Origin: Tridacna crocea
Taxonomy: Eukaryota > Mollusca > Bivalvia > Cardiida > Cardiidae
Direction: 5' to 3'
NCBI GenBank assembly: GCA_943736015.1
Contig: OX031068.1
Location: 28,528,296 to 28,592,295, forward strand
Length of the DNA: 64,000 bases
Shown: in pieces, positions 50,501 through 58,379 of the stretch
Layout: every line of letters starts with the position of its first letter
Numbering within the stretch: position 1 is the stretch's first letter
Notes under the pieces: model-generated
Database searches by the model: none
What the model was told of the DNA's origin: nothing
What the model saw: the letters and a program-made list of their open reading frames with translations, nothing else
Program-made: the position numbers and the translations under genes

Positions 50501-52747
50501 TGTGATGGTATTCTTTCTTGAAATTTAGCATTAGAAGTTAGGTCTGCATGTCTCTTGCTCATTCTAGGTTCAAGGTCCGCATTCACCAACCATTCTAAAG
50601 AACACTTTTAGTCTTATTCTTCGAGATTTTCTAAATTTGAAAACAACATAACGTTTGATTAGCTAAACCAGGATACCACATAATCCTGAATTTTAACTAC
50701 CCTGAGAAAGAAACCTTTTGAAAACATTTTAGGAAAATGAGAAAATGTTGGCACAAAAAACCCGAATTTTAACTACCCTGAGAAAGAAACCTTTTAAAAA
50801 CATTGAAGGAAAATGAGAAAAAGCTGGTAACTAGCTTTTTCTCCTGTTACCACAATCTTTTCTACCCATCCCGAACCAAATTTCAATATTTCAGTCACCT
50901 TTATTTTGTTGTCTACAAATGCTTTCTATTTGGACCAGTCTGTAATTTTGATGTTTGGTTAAAAGCAATGTTGTGTTACTTCAAAGTTTAGAAAAGCTTG
51001 AAGAATAAGACTGAAGTTGTTCTTGAGAATTGATGGTGATCTAGAACTTACAGTGAGCAGGATGTATCGAATCACTGTTCATCAGTGCAGATACTTTCAA
51101 CAAATCATATTTGAACTACAAGTATTGCATAAGGGCCTGCATGGCAGGATTCTTAATCTTTGGGTCAAGGGTTAAATCCTCACTTTAACCCCTTACCAAA
51201 GAATCCCTGGTTTGTACGACCCACAGATATAGAAGCTTGTTGAAAACATTGTGGGAAAAGGAGAAAATGCTGGTTACCAGCATTTTCTCCTCTTCCCACA
51301 ATGTTTTTTACCCTGCTGGAAACAAGTTTTGATTTTTGAGTTACGTTTAATTTTTTTCATCCGAAAGTGATTTCAATTTTGACCAGACTAAAATTTTATC
51401 GTTTGGTAAAGAGTTATACACTAGGTTTCTTGTGGGAATAGCTTTTGGCAAAAAACATGTCAGAACCTAAGCCTAGTGCTGGTGATGACTCAGGACATAC
51501 GATGTCATGTGTTGTGTGAGGTATGAACTTGATAATATGACTGACATAATTTTCAAAATGGCATAAACCACTGTTATGTGTTGAACCTCATTTGCTGGCC
51601 AATCAATTTGCCCCATATTTTGGAAAAAACGCCTGTCTTATTTATCAACCTGGCTCACTGAACAATTAATTATTAAGAGTTTGCCACTTAATTATTAAGT
51701 GTTTAAGGTGAAGAGCACATAAGCCAGTGAATTGTGGAAACTCCGTCCTACTGTCCTGTCAGGCTGACATGTTTTGTACTACATGTACAAGTGTCTATTC
51801 AACCCTTTCAGTGCTGCATTTAAAACATTTGACAGTTCCATTTTGATCACTGGACCATTTCATTTTTGTATCATAGTGTTTAATTCCAAATAAATGAGTC
51901 GGGTATGGATTGATCGAATTCCTCTTCCAAAAAGTCGAAATTCAACAAACCTGAATTAAAATATCATCGCCGAGGCCTACTCTACGATTTGTATCGGAAA
52001 TGGGACACATCATACATTTACGTCCAGCAGGAAAATGAAATTCGATGGCGTAAATGGTTTCATCCCAATATTAACTCTTATCCTGCTGTATAAATAATTG
52101 TATATTTTCAATTTGATATGAATAGCCTAAATATTACTACCGGTACTTCAAAGTTATGTTTTGGGGAATAATATCTCCATATCAGACAGGGTAGATCAAA
52201 GATCTGACTGCATGTTCTGTGAAGTCTGAAATTGACCTTCACTGTCCTCAAAAAGTCAGCGAGTTGGGACAGTCGAGCTTAGCGGCCAAGGGGTTAAATG
52301 AAGGCGCCACCTGCATTTACCTCACCACAAAAGGATTTCACTGGCTGTCGCACTACAGGTCAAAGGTTAAACACTAAGTCAGTTAGTGTTTATTAATTGA
52401 AAATTTAACAATTAAGGCACACCGTTCGCTCACTACGTTGGCTCCCCTAGGGTGTCGTAATTGATAAATTTTGAATTAATAAACACTAACTAAACTAATA
52501 CTTAATCAATCAGTGAACCATTGCATATTGATATAATTGGTGTTGAGATAAATTTCTAATTCTTTTGCTCTATTTCATTCCAGGTTTGATGATTCCAGAT
52601 GTTCTTCATGTTTGTATTCCACTATGGGAGCTGTATAAATTTGCAAAACGAAAGGACCTCAAAATCAACGAGATTTGTTACAAAGAGGAAATATTTTTGT
52701 GCATTCTTTTTGTTTCCATGGGAACGTTGGTTGGACGATTATTATAG
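41378..52747 (+). CDS. Multi-pass membrane protein gene, five exons, family not recognised
   Basis: Exons 41378-41586, 43159-43248, 45471-45660, 49223-49497 and 52584-52747 join without a frame break. All introns are GT-AG (donors gtagga, gttagt, gtaagt, gtcagt; acceptors ttcag, tacag, tgcag, tccag, tccag). Starting at ATG 41406 the product is 299 residues; the exon stays open upstream of that ATG to its acceptor, so an upstream coding exon is possible. Hydrophobic stretches lie at about residues 42-69, 113-136, 180-198, 206-222, 247-263 and 281-298, giving five or six membrane segments. Residues 80-84 (CTCSC) are a cysteine cluster and 138-144 is a basic loop (RRRNIRR). Polar residues near or in the membrane (H157, H178, H179, E186, H218, D225, D251, H254) could be functional; that is inference. 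Introns of 1.6-3.7 kb are packed with MITEs. No signal peptide is obvious. I do not know the family. Confidence 0.85.
41882..42077 (+). mobile_element. TTAA MITE, left arm shortened
   Basis: CTTTACCAAACAATTTTCTG left; GTGTGGTAAAGAATG right; dyad lost on one side (CCTATATTTTC). Confidence 0.72.
42213..42433 (+). mobile_element. TTAA MITE, subfamily C, complete
   Basis: TTAA 42209-42212 and 42434-42437. Very close to the C copy at 27444; the palindrome has decayed at the centre (GCTCGTGACAATCAATTTC). Confidence 0.92.
42606..42680 (+). mobile_element. TTAA MITE, right fragment
   Basis: TTTGTCGTCTGCAAACGC to TGTAAAAGAG. Confidence 0.5.
42698..43035. repeat. Repeat with GGTGAAAGATC hairpin, copy 2
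   Basis: Same family as 2848-3285; the second hairpin arm is missing (ends ATATTTTCACGAG). Confidence 0.7.
43046..43125 (+). mobile_element. TTAA MITE, right fragment
   Basis: CAATTTGTCGTCTTCAAATG to TTGATAGAGAATTAA. Confidence 0.5.
43159..43248 (+). CDS. Membrane protein gene, exon 2
   Basis: This 90 bp exon runs from acceptor tgattacag to donor AGAG/gttagt, phase 1 to phase 1. It encodes the end of helix 1 (GIFHAWIWV), a basic stretch (KAKINKR) and a cysteine cluster (CTCSC), probably in the first loop. It sits 34 bp after a MITE fragment. Confidence 0.8.
43454..43672 (-). mobile_element. TTAA MITE, subfamily A
   Basis: TTAA 43450-43453; right flank TCAA. Shares the GGCTCAAATGGTGCAGTTT arm with 27832. 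Confidence 0.85.
43680..44018. other. Intron spacer, no feature seen
   Basis: Intron 2 of the membrane protein gene; no repeat or exon recognised. Confidence 0.35.
44020..44275 (-). mobile_element. Two partial TTAA MITEs
   Basis: A short copy ends ATAAAGGG at TTAA 44147-44150 and is followed at once by TTAA 44151-44154 and a left half (TCCTGTCCCAAATGAC..). Confidence 0.6.
44354..44572 (-). mobile_element. TTAA MITE, subfamily A
   Basis: TCTTTACCAAAAGAG left, GGTATCTAGAGAG right, TTAA 44573-44576. Palindrome left arm mostly deleted. Confidence 0.75.
44860..45077 (-). mobile_element. TTAA MITE, subfamily A
   Basis: TTAA 44856-44859 and 45078-45081. Core GGAAAAAATGCTTATGACAGC has lost central pairing. 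Confidence 0.85.
45234..45418. repeat. AGCTCCAGATAGGAGGG palindromic repeat, copy 3
   Basis: Right end CTTATCTGGAGCTCT; central hairpin CCCTATGTTATGGGTAC / GTACCCACAACATTGGG. It ends 52 bp before exon 3. Confidence 0.8.
45471..45660 (+). CDS. Membrane protein gene, exon 3
   Basis: This 190 bp exon runs from acceptor ggtcttgcag to the strong donor TTT/gtaagt, phase 1 to phase 2. It encodes a possible glycosylation site (NST), a long hydrophobic segment (LRIWVFTVLFILMAYESIKY) and a basic loop (VRRRNIRR) before the next helix. A palindromic repeat with AGCTCCAGAT-type ends stops about 52 bp upstream of the acceptor. Confidence 0.85.
45697..46980 (+). mobile_element. Element ending CCTCTTG with internal 160 bp tandem array
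   Basis: Begins GAGTGAGCTATTGTGATCAC and ends GAGCGATATAGGACC..CCTCTTGTTT, the same end type as 15701-16510. Lies in intron 3. Between 45775 and 46560 it holds five copies of a unit of about 160 bp starting TTTGTTTACACTCTAG. Confidence 0.75.
45775..46560. repeat. Tandem array, about 160 bp unit, five copies
   Basis: Unit starts at 45775, 45936, 46087, 46247 and 46408 (spacings 161, 151, 160, 161). Shared phrases are CAAATATCAACCAATCAG, CCAAACTTGGTCAAAG and GAGTTATTTGCCCTTGAAT. Confidence 0.92.
47145..47360 (-). mobile_element. TTAA MITE, diverged
   Basis: CATGTGACAAAATTTTAGAC left; GTATAGTAAAGAGTAAA right; palindrome left arm lost. Confidence 0.62.
47365..47620. mobile_element. Very decayed TTAA MITE remnants
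   Basis: GTAGAAAACAT phrases near 47489, 47506 and 47519 suggest scrambled left arms. Confidence 0.35.
47665..47883 (-). mobile_element. TTAA MITE, subfamily B, variant core
   Basis: TTAA 47661-47664 and 47884-47887; ends CCCTTTCCC / GGGAAAGGG. Dyad AATTGCTCGTTATGAGCAATTT, the same compensated type as 11368-11586. Confidence 0.9.
48035..48252 (+). mobile_element. TTAA MITE, subfamily A
   Basis: TTAA 48031-48034; right flank TTGA. Palindrome intact except for GCATTTCTAC. Confidence 0.87.
48260..48955. other. Intron spacer, no feature seen
   Basis: Intron 3 of the membrane protein gene. One frame near 48265-48462 is open but has no splice support. Confidence 0.35.
48955..49180. repeat. CAGGCTGAC-type repeat, upstream of exon 4
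   Basis: GAGCAATGCTCTGTAACAAG and AGAGGTCAGCCTGTGCAGTC, with right flank GATACATTAAGCCCCCTTTT. Ends about 40 bp before exon 4. Confidence 0.55.
49223..49497 (+). CDS. Membrane protein gene, exon 4
   Basis: This is the longest exon, 275 bp, phase 2 to phase 1, from acceptor tatttccag to donor ATAG/gtcagt. It opens with an aromatic-rich stretch (YPHYYSWWSYFSYYNEDFYR) followed by GHHMWFTITEIITTCIVLNL and KILAIVSINIMHILVGGMDQ, two membrane helices with embedded H, E and D residues. This aromatic and histidine-rich block is the most distinctive part of the protein and the best query for a homology search. Confidence 0.87.
49558..49776 (+). mobile_element. TTAA MITE, subfamily A, complete
   Basis: TTAA 49554-49557 and 49777-49780; lies 57 bp after the exon 4 donor. 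Confidence 0.87.
49821..50035. repeat. ACCAACCATTC palindromic repeat, complete
   Basis: Ends CAGGGCTCATGTTTACC.. and ..GAATATGGGCCCAG. Central hairpin pairs CAACTTCTGACTGGCTAAAC with GTTTAGCCAATCAGAAGTTG. About 215 bp. Confidence 0.85.
50175..50395 (-). mobile_element. TTAA MITE, subfamily A, fully paired variant
   Basis: TTAA 50171-50174 and 50396-50399. The core reads ACACTGTGGG at left and CCCACAGTGT at right, so both arms carry the same change from ACATTGTGGG / CCCACAATGT and the palindrome stays perfect. Confidence 0.93.
50568..51037. repeat. ACCAACCATTC palindromic repeat split by a TTAA MITE
   Basis: Left half CATTCACCAACCATTC to GATTAGCTAAACCA; right half CAATGTTGTGTTAC to GTTCTTGAGAATTG. 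The insert is the MITE at 50668-50958. Confidence 0.75.
50668..50958 (+). mobile_element. TTAA MITE with tandemly duplicated left half
   Basis: A 76 bp unit (GAATTTTAACTACCCTGAGA..) is repeated at 50688-50763 and 50764-50839. The second continues into palindrome and right arm; right end TTTGGTTAAAA. Confidence 0.83.
51189..51413 (+). mobile_element. TTAA MITE inside a SINE-like repeat
   Basis: TTAA 51185-51188, right flank TTAT. Palindrome near perfect. SINE-like flanks: GGCCTGCATGGCAGG before, CTAAGCCTAGTGCTGGTGAT after. Confidence 0.87.
51420..52070. other. SINE tail and unassigned intron sequence
   Basis: 51420-51580 is a SINE-like tail. 51790-52070 is unique-looking, with CpG-containing phrases (GTCCAGCAGG, TTCGATGGCG). 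No exon supported. Confidence 0.35.
52075..52293. mobile_element. Second TTAA-flanked family, copy 1
   Basis: TTAA 52071-52074 and 52294-52297; ends CTCTTATCCTGCTGTATAAA and GCTTAGCGGCCAAGGGG. Interior unrelated to subfamilies A-C, with ATCTCCATATCAGACAGGG and GATCTGACTGCATG. Reverse relative at 57767-57938. Confidence 0.7.
52370..52510. repeat. Short inverted repeat
   Basis: TTAGTGTTTATTAATTGAAAA near 52384 pairs with TTTTGAATTAATAAACACTAA near 52470. It lies 75 bp upstream of the last exon. Confidence 0.65.
52584..52747 (+). CDS. Membrane protein gene, last coding exon
   Basis: The acceptor is atttcattccag. The frame continues with MIPDVLHVCIPLWELYKFAK, a basic segment (KRKDLK) and a final hydrophobic helix (EEIFLCILFVSMGTLVGRLL), then TAG at 52745-52747. 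No AATAAA is visible in the first 110 bp of 3' sequence, so the 3' UTR probably runs into the TATACCCCC-type repeat that starts near 52861. Confidence 0.83.
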
Positions 52748-52860
52748 AGATTCAGAATATTGTGTTTCAAATATTTTATGAATCTCTAGATTTACAGCAA
52801 TTTGTCTTGTATAGGAAAAGAAACAAAAATGAAGTGTTCAATTTGGAGATCACCTGTTTT

Positions 52861-53153
52861 TTATACCCCCAGTGGTTTGGGTGGGGGGGGGGAGCGTATA
52901 CTGGAATCAGCCTGTCTGTCCGTGTGTCTGTCTGTGTACAAAATACTAGTAATTTTGTGTTGCAAACTCCTCTTACAGTTTTCCTTTTATTGTATTGAAA
53001 CTATGCACATACAGTATAATGATCATACGCAATTTTCAAGTGTCAATTCTTCCTGGTTGAGGAATTATCTCCCCTTGAACTTGACACTTTTTTTCTGTCA
53101 AAGCACTGGGGGGGGGGGGGGGGGGTATTAAGTCACATTCAGTGATAGCTCTT
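52861..53153. mobile_element. TATACCCCC-type element, copy 2
   Basis: TTTATACCCCCAGTGG left, GTCACATTCAGTGATAGC right. Contains GGAATCAGCCTGTCTGTCC, and a run of 18 G at 53108-53125. Confidence 0.75.
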
Positions 53154-53159
53154 GTTTAC

Positions 53160-53356
53160 ACTGTTTACCAAGCAATTTATGTCAGACAGACTCCTACAAA
53201 TTGAAAGCATCTGCTGACTATAAGTTTAAAAGTTGCATAAATGCTTAAAAGTCTTTTGACGGGCTAGAAAACATTGTAGAAAGTGGAGAAGATGCTAGTA
53301 ACTTTTAAAAAAGGCTCCTCCTCAGGGTCATGAAAACAAGCGTTTGTTTAGTAAAA
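53160..53356 (-). mobile_element. TTAA MITE, palindrome right arm deleted
   Basis: CTGTTTACCAAGC left; GTTTAGTAAAAGCTTAAA right. Confidence 0.65.
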
Positions 53357-53502
53357 GCTTAAAGAAAACATTGGCGTATTGTCATAGCATTGGCATCCTC
53401 TGTGTTGCCATGCTAAAACTTTGACATTTTATAATATCTCTCTATTTCCAACTTCCTTTAACTTGACCTAAGTCTACATAATTTACAATTCTTTTTTCAT
53501 GC

Positions 53503-53925
53503 TTTCCAGTAGGATATCGGGAAATAGCAGTGAAAATATTTTTTGATCTTACACTGGTACTACCAGTGAAAATACCAATTTTCACATTCTTCTTGCCTAG
53601 GTAAATTAGGCATGCCTCACAACCAGATGGGAAATACGACGTCATATATCTCGCACTTAATGTAATATTGTAATGCATTGCTATGCGGGAGAGGTGCGCC
53701 ACGGGGAATAACGGAAAAGAACTGTACTGGATTTTGATAAAGCTCCTCTCAGAAAGGGTTAAAAGCATGAAATAAATAGAATATTTTTTTTTAGGTGAAA
53801 GATCGAAATTTATTTCATCTCGTGAACACCATCGGTAATATTTTCAGTCATGGCTGAGCCAGTCATGAAAATATTACCCATGGTGTTCACTCCATGACAT
53901 AAATTTCAATCTTTCACCGAAAAAA
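53503..53925. repeat. Repeat with GGTGAAAGATC hairpin, copy 3
   Basis: Complete relative of 2848-3285; hairpin GGTGAAAGATCGAAATTTAT / AAATTTCAATCTTTCACC with ACACCATCGGTAATATTTTC inside. Confidence 0.8.
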
Positions 53926-53953
53926 CAAATATCCTCAATACTTTCACCCTCAG

Positions 53954-54086
53954 CATCACACAAGGCTGTCTTTTGGATATGTTGTGAGTTATCATTGGCC
54001 CACACATTTGGCGTGAGTACTGGTGTAGTACCTACGAAGCAGAATCAAGAGAGATTACTCAGTGGTTCTGAAATATCATATATCAG
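53954..54086 (+). other. Exon-like segment related to 14679-14814
   Basis: Acceptor caccctcag, donor ATCAG/gtatat, open frame containing ELSLAHTFGVSTGVVPTKQN then QERLLSGSEISYI. The shared DNA core TGGCCCACACATTTGGC and peptide SLAHTFG match the minus strand near 14720. Function unknown. Confidence 0.35.
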
Positions 54087-54169
54087 GTATATGCAAATTA
54101 AGCTGCATATTTTTACCTTCCTATGCAGATATAACTTGCCAATCATGTTAAAACTCAGAATCGAGTTAA

Positions 54170-54565
54170 CCCTTTACCCCAGAATTCCAACATTTAACGA
54201 CCCTGAGAAGGAAGCTTTTTGAAAATACCATTTCCACAATGATTTCTACCTTATCATAGACAAGGTTAACACATTACCACACAATCCCTACATTTGACTC
54301 CCCTGAGAAAGAAGCCTATAGAAAACATTGTGGGAAATGCTGGTAACCAGCATTTTCTCCTTTACCCACAATGTTTTCTATCCTTCACAAAACAAATTTC
54401 AAATTTTCAGTTACTTTTATTTTGTCGTCTGCAAATGCTTTCAATTTGGACCAGTCTAAAATATTGTCGTATGGTAATGGGTTAATCATTTGAGCCCAAT
54501 CTTAATTGCAGTCTGCAAATGCTTTGAATTTGAACAAGTCTAAAATTTGATCGTGTGATAAAGAG
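54170..54565 (+). mobile_element. TTAA MITE split by a nested MITE
   Basis: Outer TTAA 54166-54169 and 54566-54569. Left part 54170-54265 (palindrome left arm deleted), right part 54486-54565. The insert at 54270-54481 duplicates TTAA 54266-54269 / 54482-54485. Confidence 0.88.
54270..54481 (+). mobile_element. TTAA MITE, subfamily A, nested
   Basis: Ends CACATTACC / GGTAATGGG; left palindrome arm has lost AAAGGAGAAA. Otherwise close to 1561 and 6763. Confidence 0.9.
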
Positions 54566-54897
54566 TTAATATACATTTAGCTTGAGACATTCCAACCTGT
54601 GGAGAAACTACATGTACTTTTATTACAGGACATTTCACTGAATATAGAAAAAAAAAAAGTAAGGTTTTACTGACAGAAATGAGATTTAGCTTCTCCTTCT
54701 CAATAAAGATACATGCGGATGAAAACTTTCATATAATAGAAACCGTCAGAATATTTTGATTTAATAATTCTTCTAGCTAGAGAAGTCTTGCTGTGTAGGA
54801 CAGTTAAGAGCCAAGATCAGATCACACATGTGCTTCATTGCAGGGTCCTAAAACTTGGGATTGTTTGGTAAAGGCATAAGACCTTAACTCTTTCCCA

Positions 54898-55110
54898 AAC
54901 GACAAACTTTTAGACTGGTCCAAATTAAAAGCACCTGCAGACAACACAATAAAGGTAACTCAAAAATTGAATTTGCTTCCAGCAGGGTAGAAAACATTGT
55001 GGGAAAAGGAGAAAATGCTGGTTACCAGCATTTTCTCCTTTTTCCGCTATGTTTTCAAAAGAGGCTCTGTCTGGGGAGGGTCCTAAAACCAGGGATTGTT
55101 TGGAAAAGGT
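54898..55110 (-). mobile_element. TTAA MITE, subfamily A
   Basis: TTAA 54894-54897 and 55111-55114; ends CTCTTTCCC / GGAAAAGGT. A right-end fragment of another copy lies at 54840-54880. Confidence 0.87.
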
Positions 55111-55221
55111 TTAAGTCACAGCCTCTGGATATTGCCATTGTATTGTTTCTAGCCTTAGAGTGCATAGCACAGATATGTTGCTTCTGCCGGCAGAGAAAAT
55201 CAAGATCAGGCTACATACTAT

Positions 55222-55449
55222 AGTCAGTGACCAAACAAGAAAGTTTTGCTTAGGACCAAATCCAAAGCATAATTATACAGGTGAAAAACTAAATGTTGCT
55301 GAAATTATTAGTTTTCTGTCTAGTATGATAGAAAACAGGGAGGGAAAAGGAGAAAATACTGGTTACCAGCATTTTCTCTTTTTCCCACAATGTTTTCAAA
55401 AGCTTTCTTCTTTAGGGTTATTAAAGGTCAGGATTGTGCTGTAAAGGGT
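55222..55449 (-). mobile_element. TTAA MITE, diverged
   Basis: CAGTGACCAAACAAG left; GTGCTGTAAAGGGTTC right; palindrome mostly paired (ACTGGTTACCAGC). Confidence 0.72.
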
Positions 55450-56183
55450 TCTACCAAATGCCCCTTTTTTGCATGTTGCAAGTCATATAGGGCACAGAGA
55501 TTGTATTATTGCTTTTCCTGTCATGCTTTGTAATTGTTATCATTGTATTATCGTTTTCATGAATGTAGATATTTTTATACAGGAATAAATAGTAAATATT
55601 TTATATCTTTATTTTGTTAATTATTGCCAAGTCCTGGTAGCTTGTTCAGTAGTGTACAGGAATTGAGAACAGATAGTAATGGGTTTTAATCTCCAGCTTT
55701 CTTTCCTGGGATTGATGACAGTGGCAGCAGGATTTATTCCTCTGTAACTGCTGACTGACCCTTTCGTAAACAACAAATTTTACACTGGTCCAAACTGAAA
55801 GGACAGGGTTCTATTCATGTTGGCAGTATTTATCCATCCATCCAGCTTACACCCACCCTAAATTTTTCTGTCACTCTCCGCAACTCCGTCCAAAGGTTTT
55901 ATAAAGAATCTTGTCATTTGCAAGAAAGTTGAAAAAAACAATTTACCTCATTTACATACTGCCTGCAAAAAAGTGCATTCAGACATTTGCATCAAATTCC
56001 GGCTCGGATCAGCCTGCGCAGGCTATTCCGAAATGACATTTTCCGATATACATGTTTGTGTCTATATGTGTGTTGCTGGGTGCTACTGACATGTATCCTT
56101 ACCCTTCTACTTCAGGACAATCAACCAGCTACTTTTACTTCAATCTCAGAATACCCTAATAAATGCAAGTTACATACTCCCTT
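55450..56183. other. Mixed SINE-like and unassigned sequence
   Basis: A SINE-like section at 55640-55760 and a MITE left fragment at 55757-55805. TCAGCCTGCGCAGGCT near 56010-56025 is a short palindrome of the CAGGCTGAC type. AGGAATAAATAG near 55582 could be a poly(A) signal for an upstream gene. Confidence 0.35.
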
Positions 56184-56350
56184 CCAACTCTTTACCATAT
56201 GATGAAATTTCAGACCTGTACAGACTCAAAGCATGCAAAGTTGCCAAATTGGATTTGGCTAAAATTGAGGAAGTCATTTTTGATGGGACAGAAAACATTG
56301 TGGGAAATGAAGAAAATGCTGTTACTAGTTTATTTTCTCCTTTTCCTGTC
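56184..56350 (-). mobile_element. TTAA MITE, cut by a TATACCCCC-type element
   Basis: CTCTTTACCATATGATG left through the palindrome; right arm replaced at 56351 by ATACCCCCAC. Confidence 0.72.
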
Positions 56351-56903
56351 ATTATAATACCCCCACAATATAGTGGATGGGGGTATACTGGAATCGCAAT
56401 AGCTGTCTGTCCATCCGTCTGTCCATCCGTAGACACAAATTTGTCCGGAGCAAGCTCCAAGAGTTTTTCTCACACTGAGCTTGAATTTACACACAGTGTT
56501 CCCATATACATTATATATCCCTTTCCCAAATGACAAACTTTTGGACTAGACCAAACTGAAAGCATTTGCAGATGACAATTCAACTCTTGCTGAAAAGATG
56601 ATTTCTGTCTATGATAGGGTAGAAAACATTGTGGGAAAAGGAGAAAATGCTGGTTACCACAATGTTTTCAAAAGGCAACTATTCCAGACCCATAAAAACC
56701 AGGGATTGTTTAGGAAAGGGTTAAATGAAATTCTGCATGTGCAATTTTCATGACCCTGCTGGATTTGTAACAGAATTATCTCCCCATGAACATTTTTCAG
56801 CTCTTACTTTTGTACTAAACCATTCTGCATTCTGTGATAAAGACCTGTTTTTGTGACAAGAAGCTGATGGGGGTATAATCATGTTTAGTGATAGATCTTG
56901 TTA
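56351..56903. mobile_element. TATACCCCC-type element, copy 3, split by a subfamily B MITE
   Basis: Left part to about 56517 (GGGGGTATACTGGAATCGC), right part 56725-56903 (GATGGGGGTATAATCATG, AGTGATAGATCTTGTT), MITE between. Confidence 0.72.
56518..56720 (-). mobile_element. TTAA MITE, subfamily B, right palindrome arm shortened
   Basis: CCCTTTCCCAAATGAC left; AGGAAAGGG with TTAA 56721-56724 right. GGTTACC joins directly to ACAATGTTTTC. Confidence 0.83.
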
Positions 56904-56944
56904 AAAAAGTATTGTGTCTGAAGGCCATAAAAAGTCAGCATTAA

Positions 56945-57172
56945 CTCTTTACCTGACAGTAAGTGACAAAATTTTAGACTAGTCCAAATTCAAAGCGTTA
57001 GCAAACGACGAAATAAATGTAAATCATAAATTGAAACTTGTTTTGGGATCAGTGAAAACAGTTGCGGGAAAAGGAGAAAATGCTGGTTACCAGCATGTTC
57101 TACTTTTCCCACAAAGTTTTTATGAGGCGTCTTTCTCGGGGTCATTAAAAGTCGGGATTGTGTGGTAAAGAG
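56945..57172 (-). mobile_element. TTAA MITE, subfamily A, complete
   Basis: TTAA 56941-56944 and 57173-57176; palindrome nearly intact (AGCATGTTCTACTTTTCCC). Confidence 0.87.
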
Positions 57173-57377
57173 TTAATTAGTCTGTTCCAAATGAGAAATG
57201 AAAGTATTGCATTTCCCTTCAGGTTTTTTTTTCTTCATTATTTGGATTTTTTGGAAGAACCTGAATGATTTGCTATTATGATCTGCTCTCACTTAAGTTC
57301 AGTATATTCATCATTAGGGTATCCACATGGATGAAACAGGGTGAAAAGCAGCACTTCTGTAAAGTGGGGGTTCTTTA

Positions 57378-57540
57378 ACTCTTTACCACACAATTCTGAC
57401 TTTTAACGACCCAAAAAAAGAACCCTAAGAAAACATGATAGGAAAAGGAGAAAATGCTAGTAACCAGCATTTTCTCCTTTTCCCACAATGTTTTCTACCC
57501 TGTTTGAAACAAATGTCAATGTTTGAATGACGTTTTGCAA
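57378..57540 (+). mobile_element. TTAA MITE, right arm truncated
   Basis: TTAA 57374-57377; palindrome GCTAGTAACCAGC; ends in AATGTTTGAATGACG. Confidence 0.78.
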
Positions 57541-57545
57541 AGCTG

Positions 57546-57762
57546 ACTCTTTCTCAAAAACCATGTATTTTCCAGGCCCCAAGGAAGAGGTCTTTTGAAA
57601 ATATTGTGGGAAAAAGAATAAAAAATGCTTGTAAACAGCATTTTTTCCATTTCTCACAATGTTTACTGGACTGTCCGAAGACTTAAGTTCATTGTACATG
57701 TACCATTTTCGAATTTGTAGTCTGCAGATGCTTTCAGTTTTAGAGAGGTCTACAATCTGTTG
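57546..57762 (+). mobile_element. TTAA MITE, subfamily A, diverged
   Basis: Right TTAA 57763-57766. Core AAAATATTGTGGGAAAAAG to CTCACAATGTTTAC. Confidence 0.72.
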
Positions 57763-57766
57763 TTAA

Positions 57767-57938
57767 CCCTTTGGCTGCTAAACACGACTTGCTGACCTTT
57801 AGCGGACAGTGTAGATTAAGATCTACACTATACAATAAGGAGATATCATTTCCTGAAACATAACTTTCATATAGTAATATTTGGGTTTTGACTATAAAAA
57901 TGAAAATTTCATTTTAGTTATTTAGCAGGATAAGGGGT
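57767..57938. mobile_element. Second TTAA-flanked family, copy 2 (reverse)
   Basis: CCCTTTGGCTGCTAAACACG after TTAA 57763-57766; TTTAGCAGGATAAGGGG at the other end, where TTAA is lost. It shares its left TTAA with the MITE at 57546. Confidence 0.65.
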
Positions 57939-58032
57939 CAGAAAAGGCTATAAGACATGAAAGAGCTGAAAACTGCTAACAAGTCTTTTACTCCAGATTG
58001 TTAAAAATCAAGATCATTTGGTAAAGGATTAA

Positions 58033-58257
58033 CTCATTATCAAATGACAAAATTTAGACTTCTCCAAATCGAAAGCATTTGCAGATGACAAAGTAAAAGC
58101 GATTGAAAATTTGAAATTTGTTTTGTAAAGGATAGAAAAGAAAACATTGTGGGAAAATGAGAAAATGCTGGTCACCAGCATTTTCTCCTTTTCCCACTAT
58201 GTTTTCTACAGGCTTCTATCTCGGGGGTGTCAAAAGTATGGATTGTGTGGTAATGGT
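58033..58257 (-). mobile_element. TTAA MITE, subfamily A, complete
   Basis: TTAA 58029-58032 and 58258-58261; palindrome intact (GCTGGTCACCAGC). Confidence 0.9.
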
Positions 58258-58261
58258 TTAA

Positions 58262-58375
58262 CCCCAAACCAGTAAACCTGTGTTTTTTCAACTCTGTGAA
58301 AGAAGTCTTCTGAAAACATTATGGATAATGGATGTTGGTAAAAATTCTGGTATTTGCATTTTACCACCTTCCTGA
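58262..58375 (+). mobile_element. TTAA MITE, left half
   Basis: AACCAGTAAACCTGTG to GAAAACATTATGG; abuts the previous copy's TTAA. Confidence 0.55.
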
Positions 58376-58379
58376 CAGG

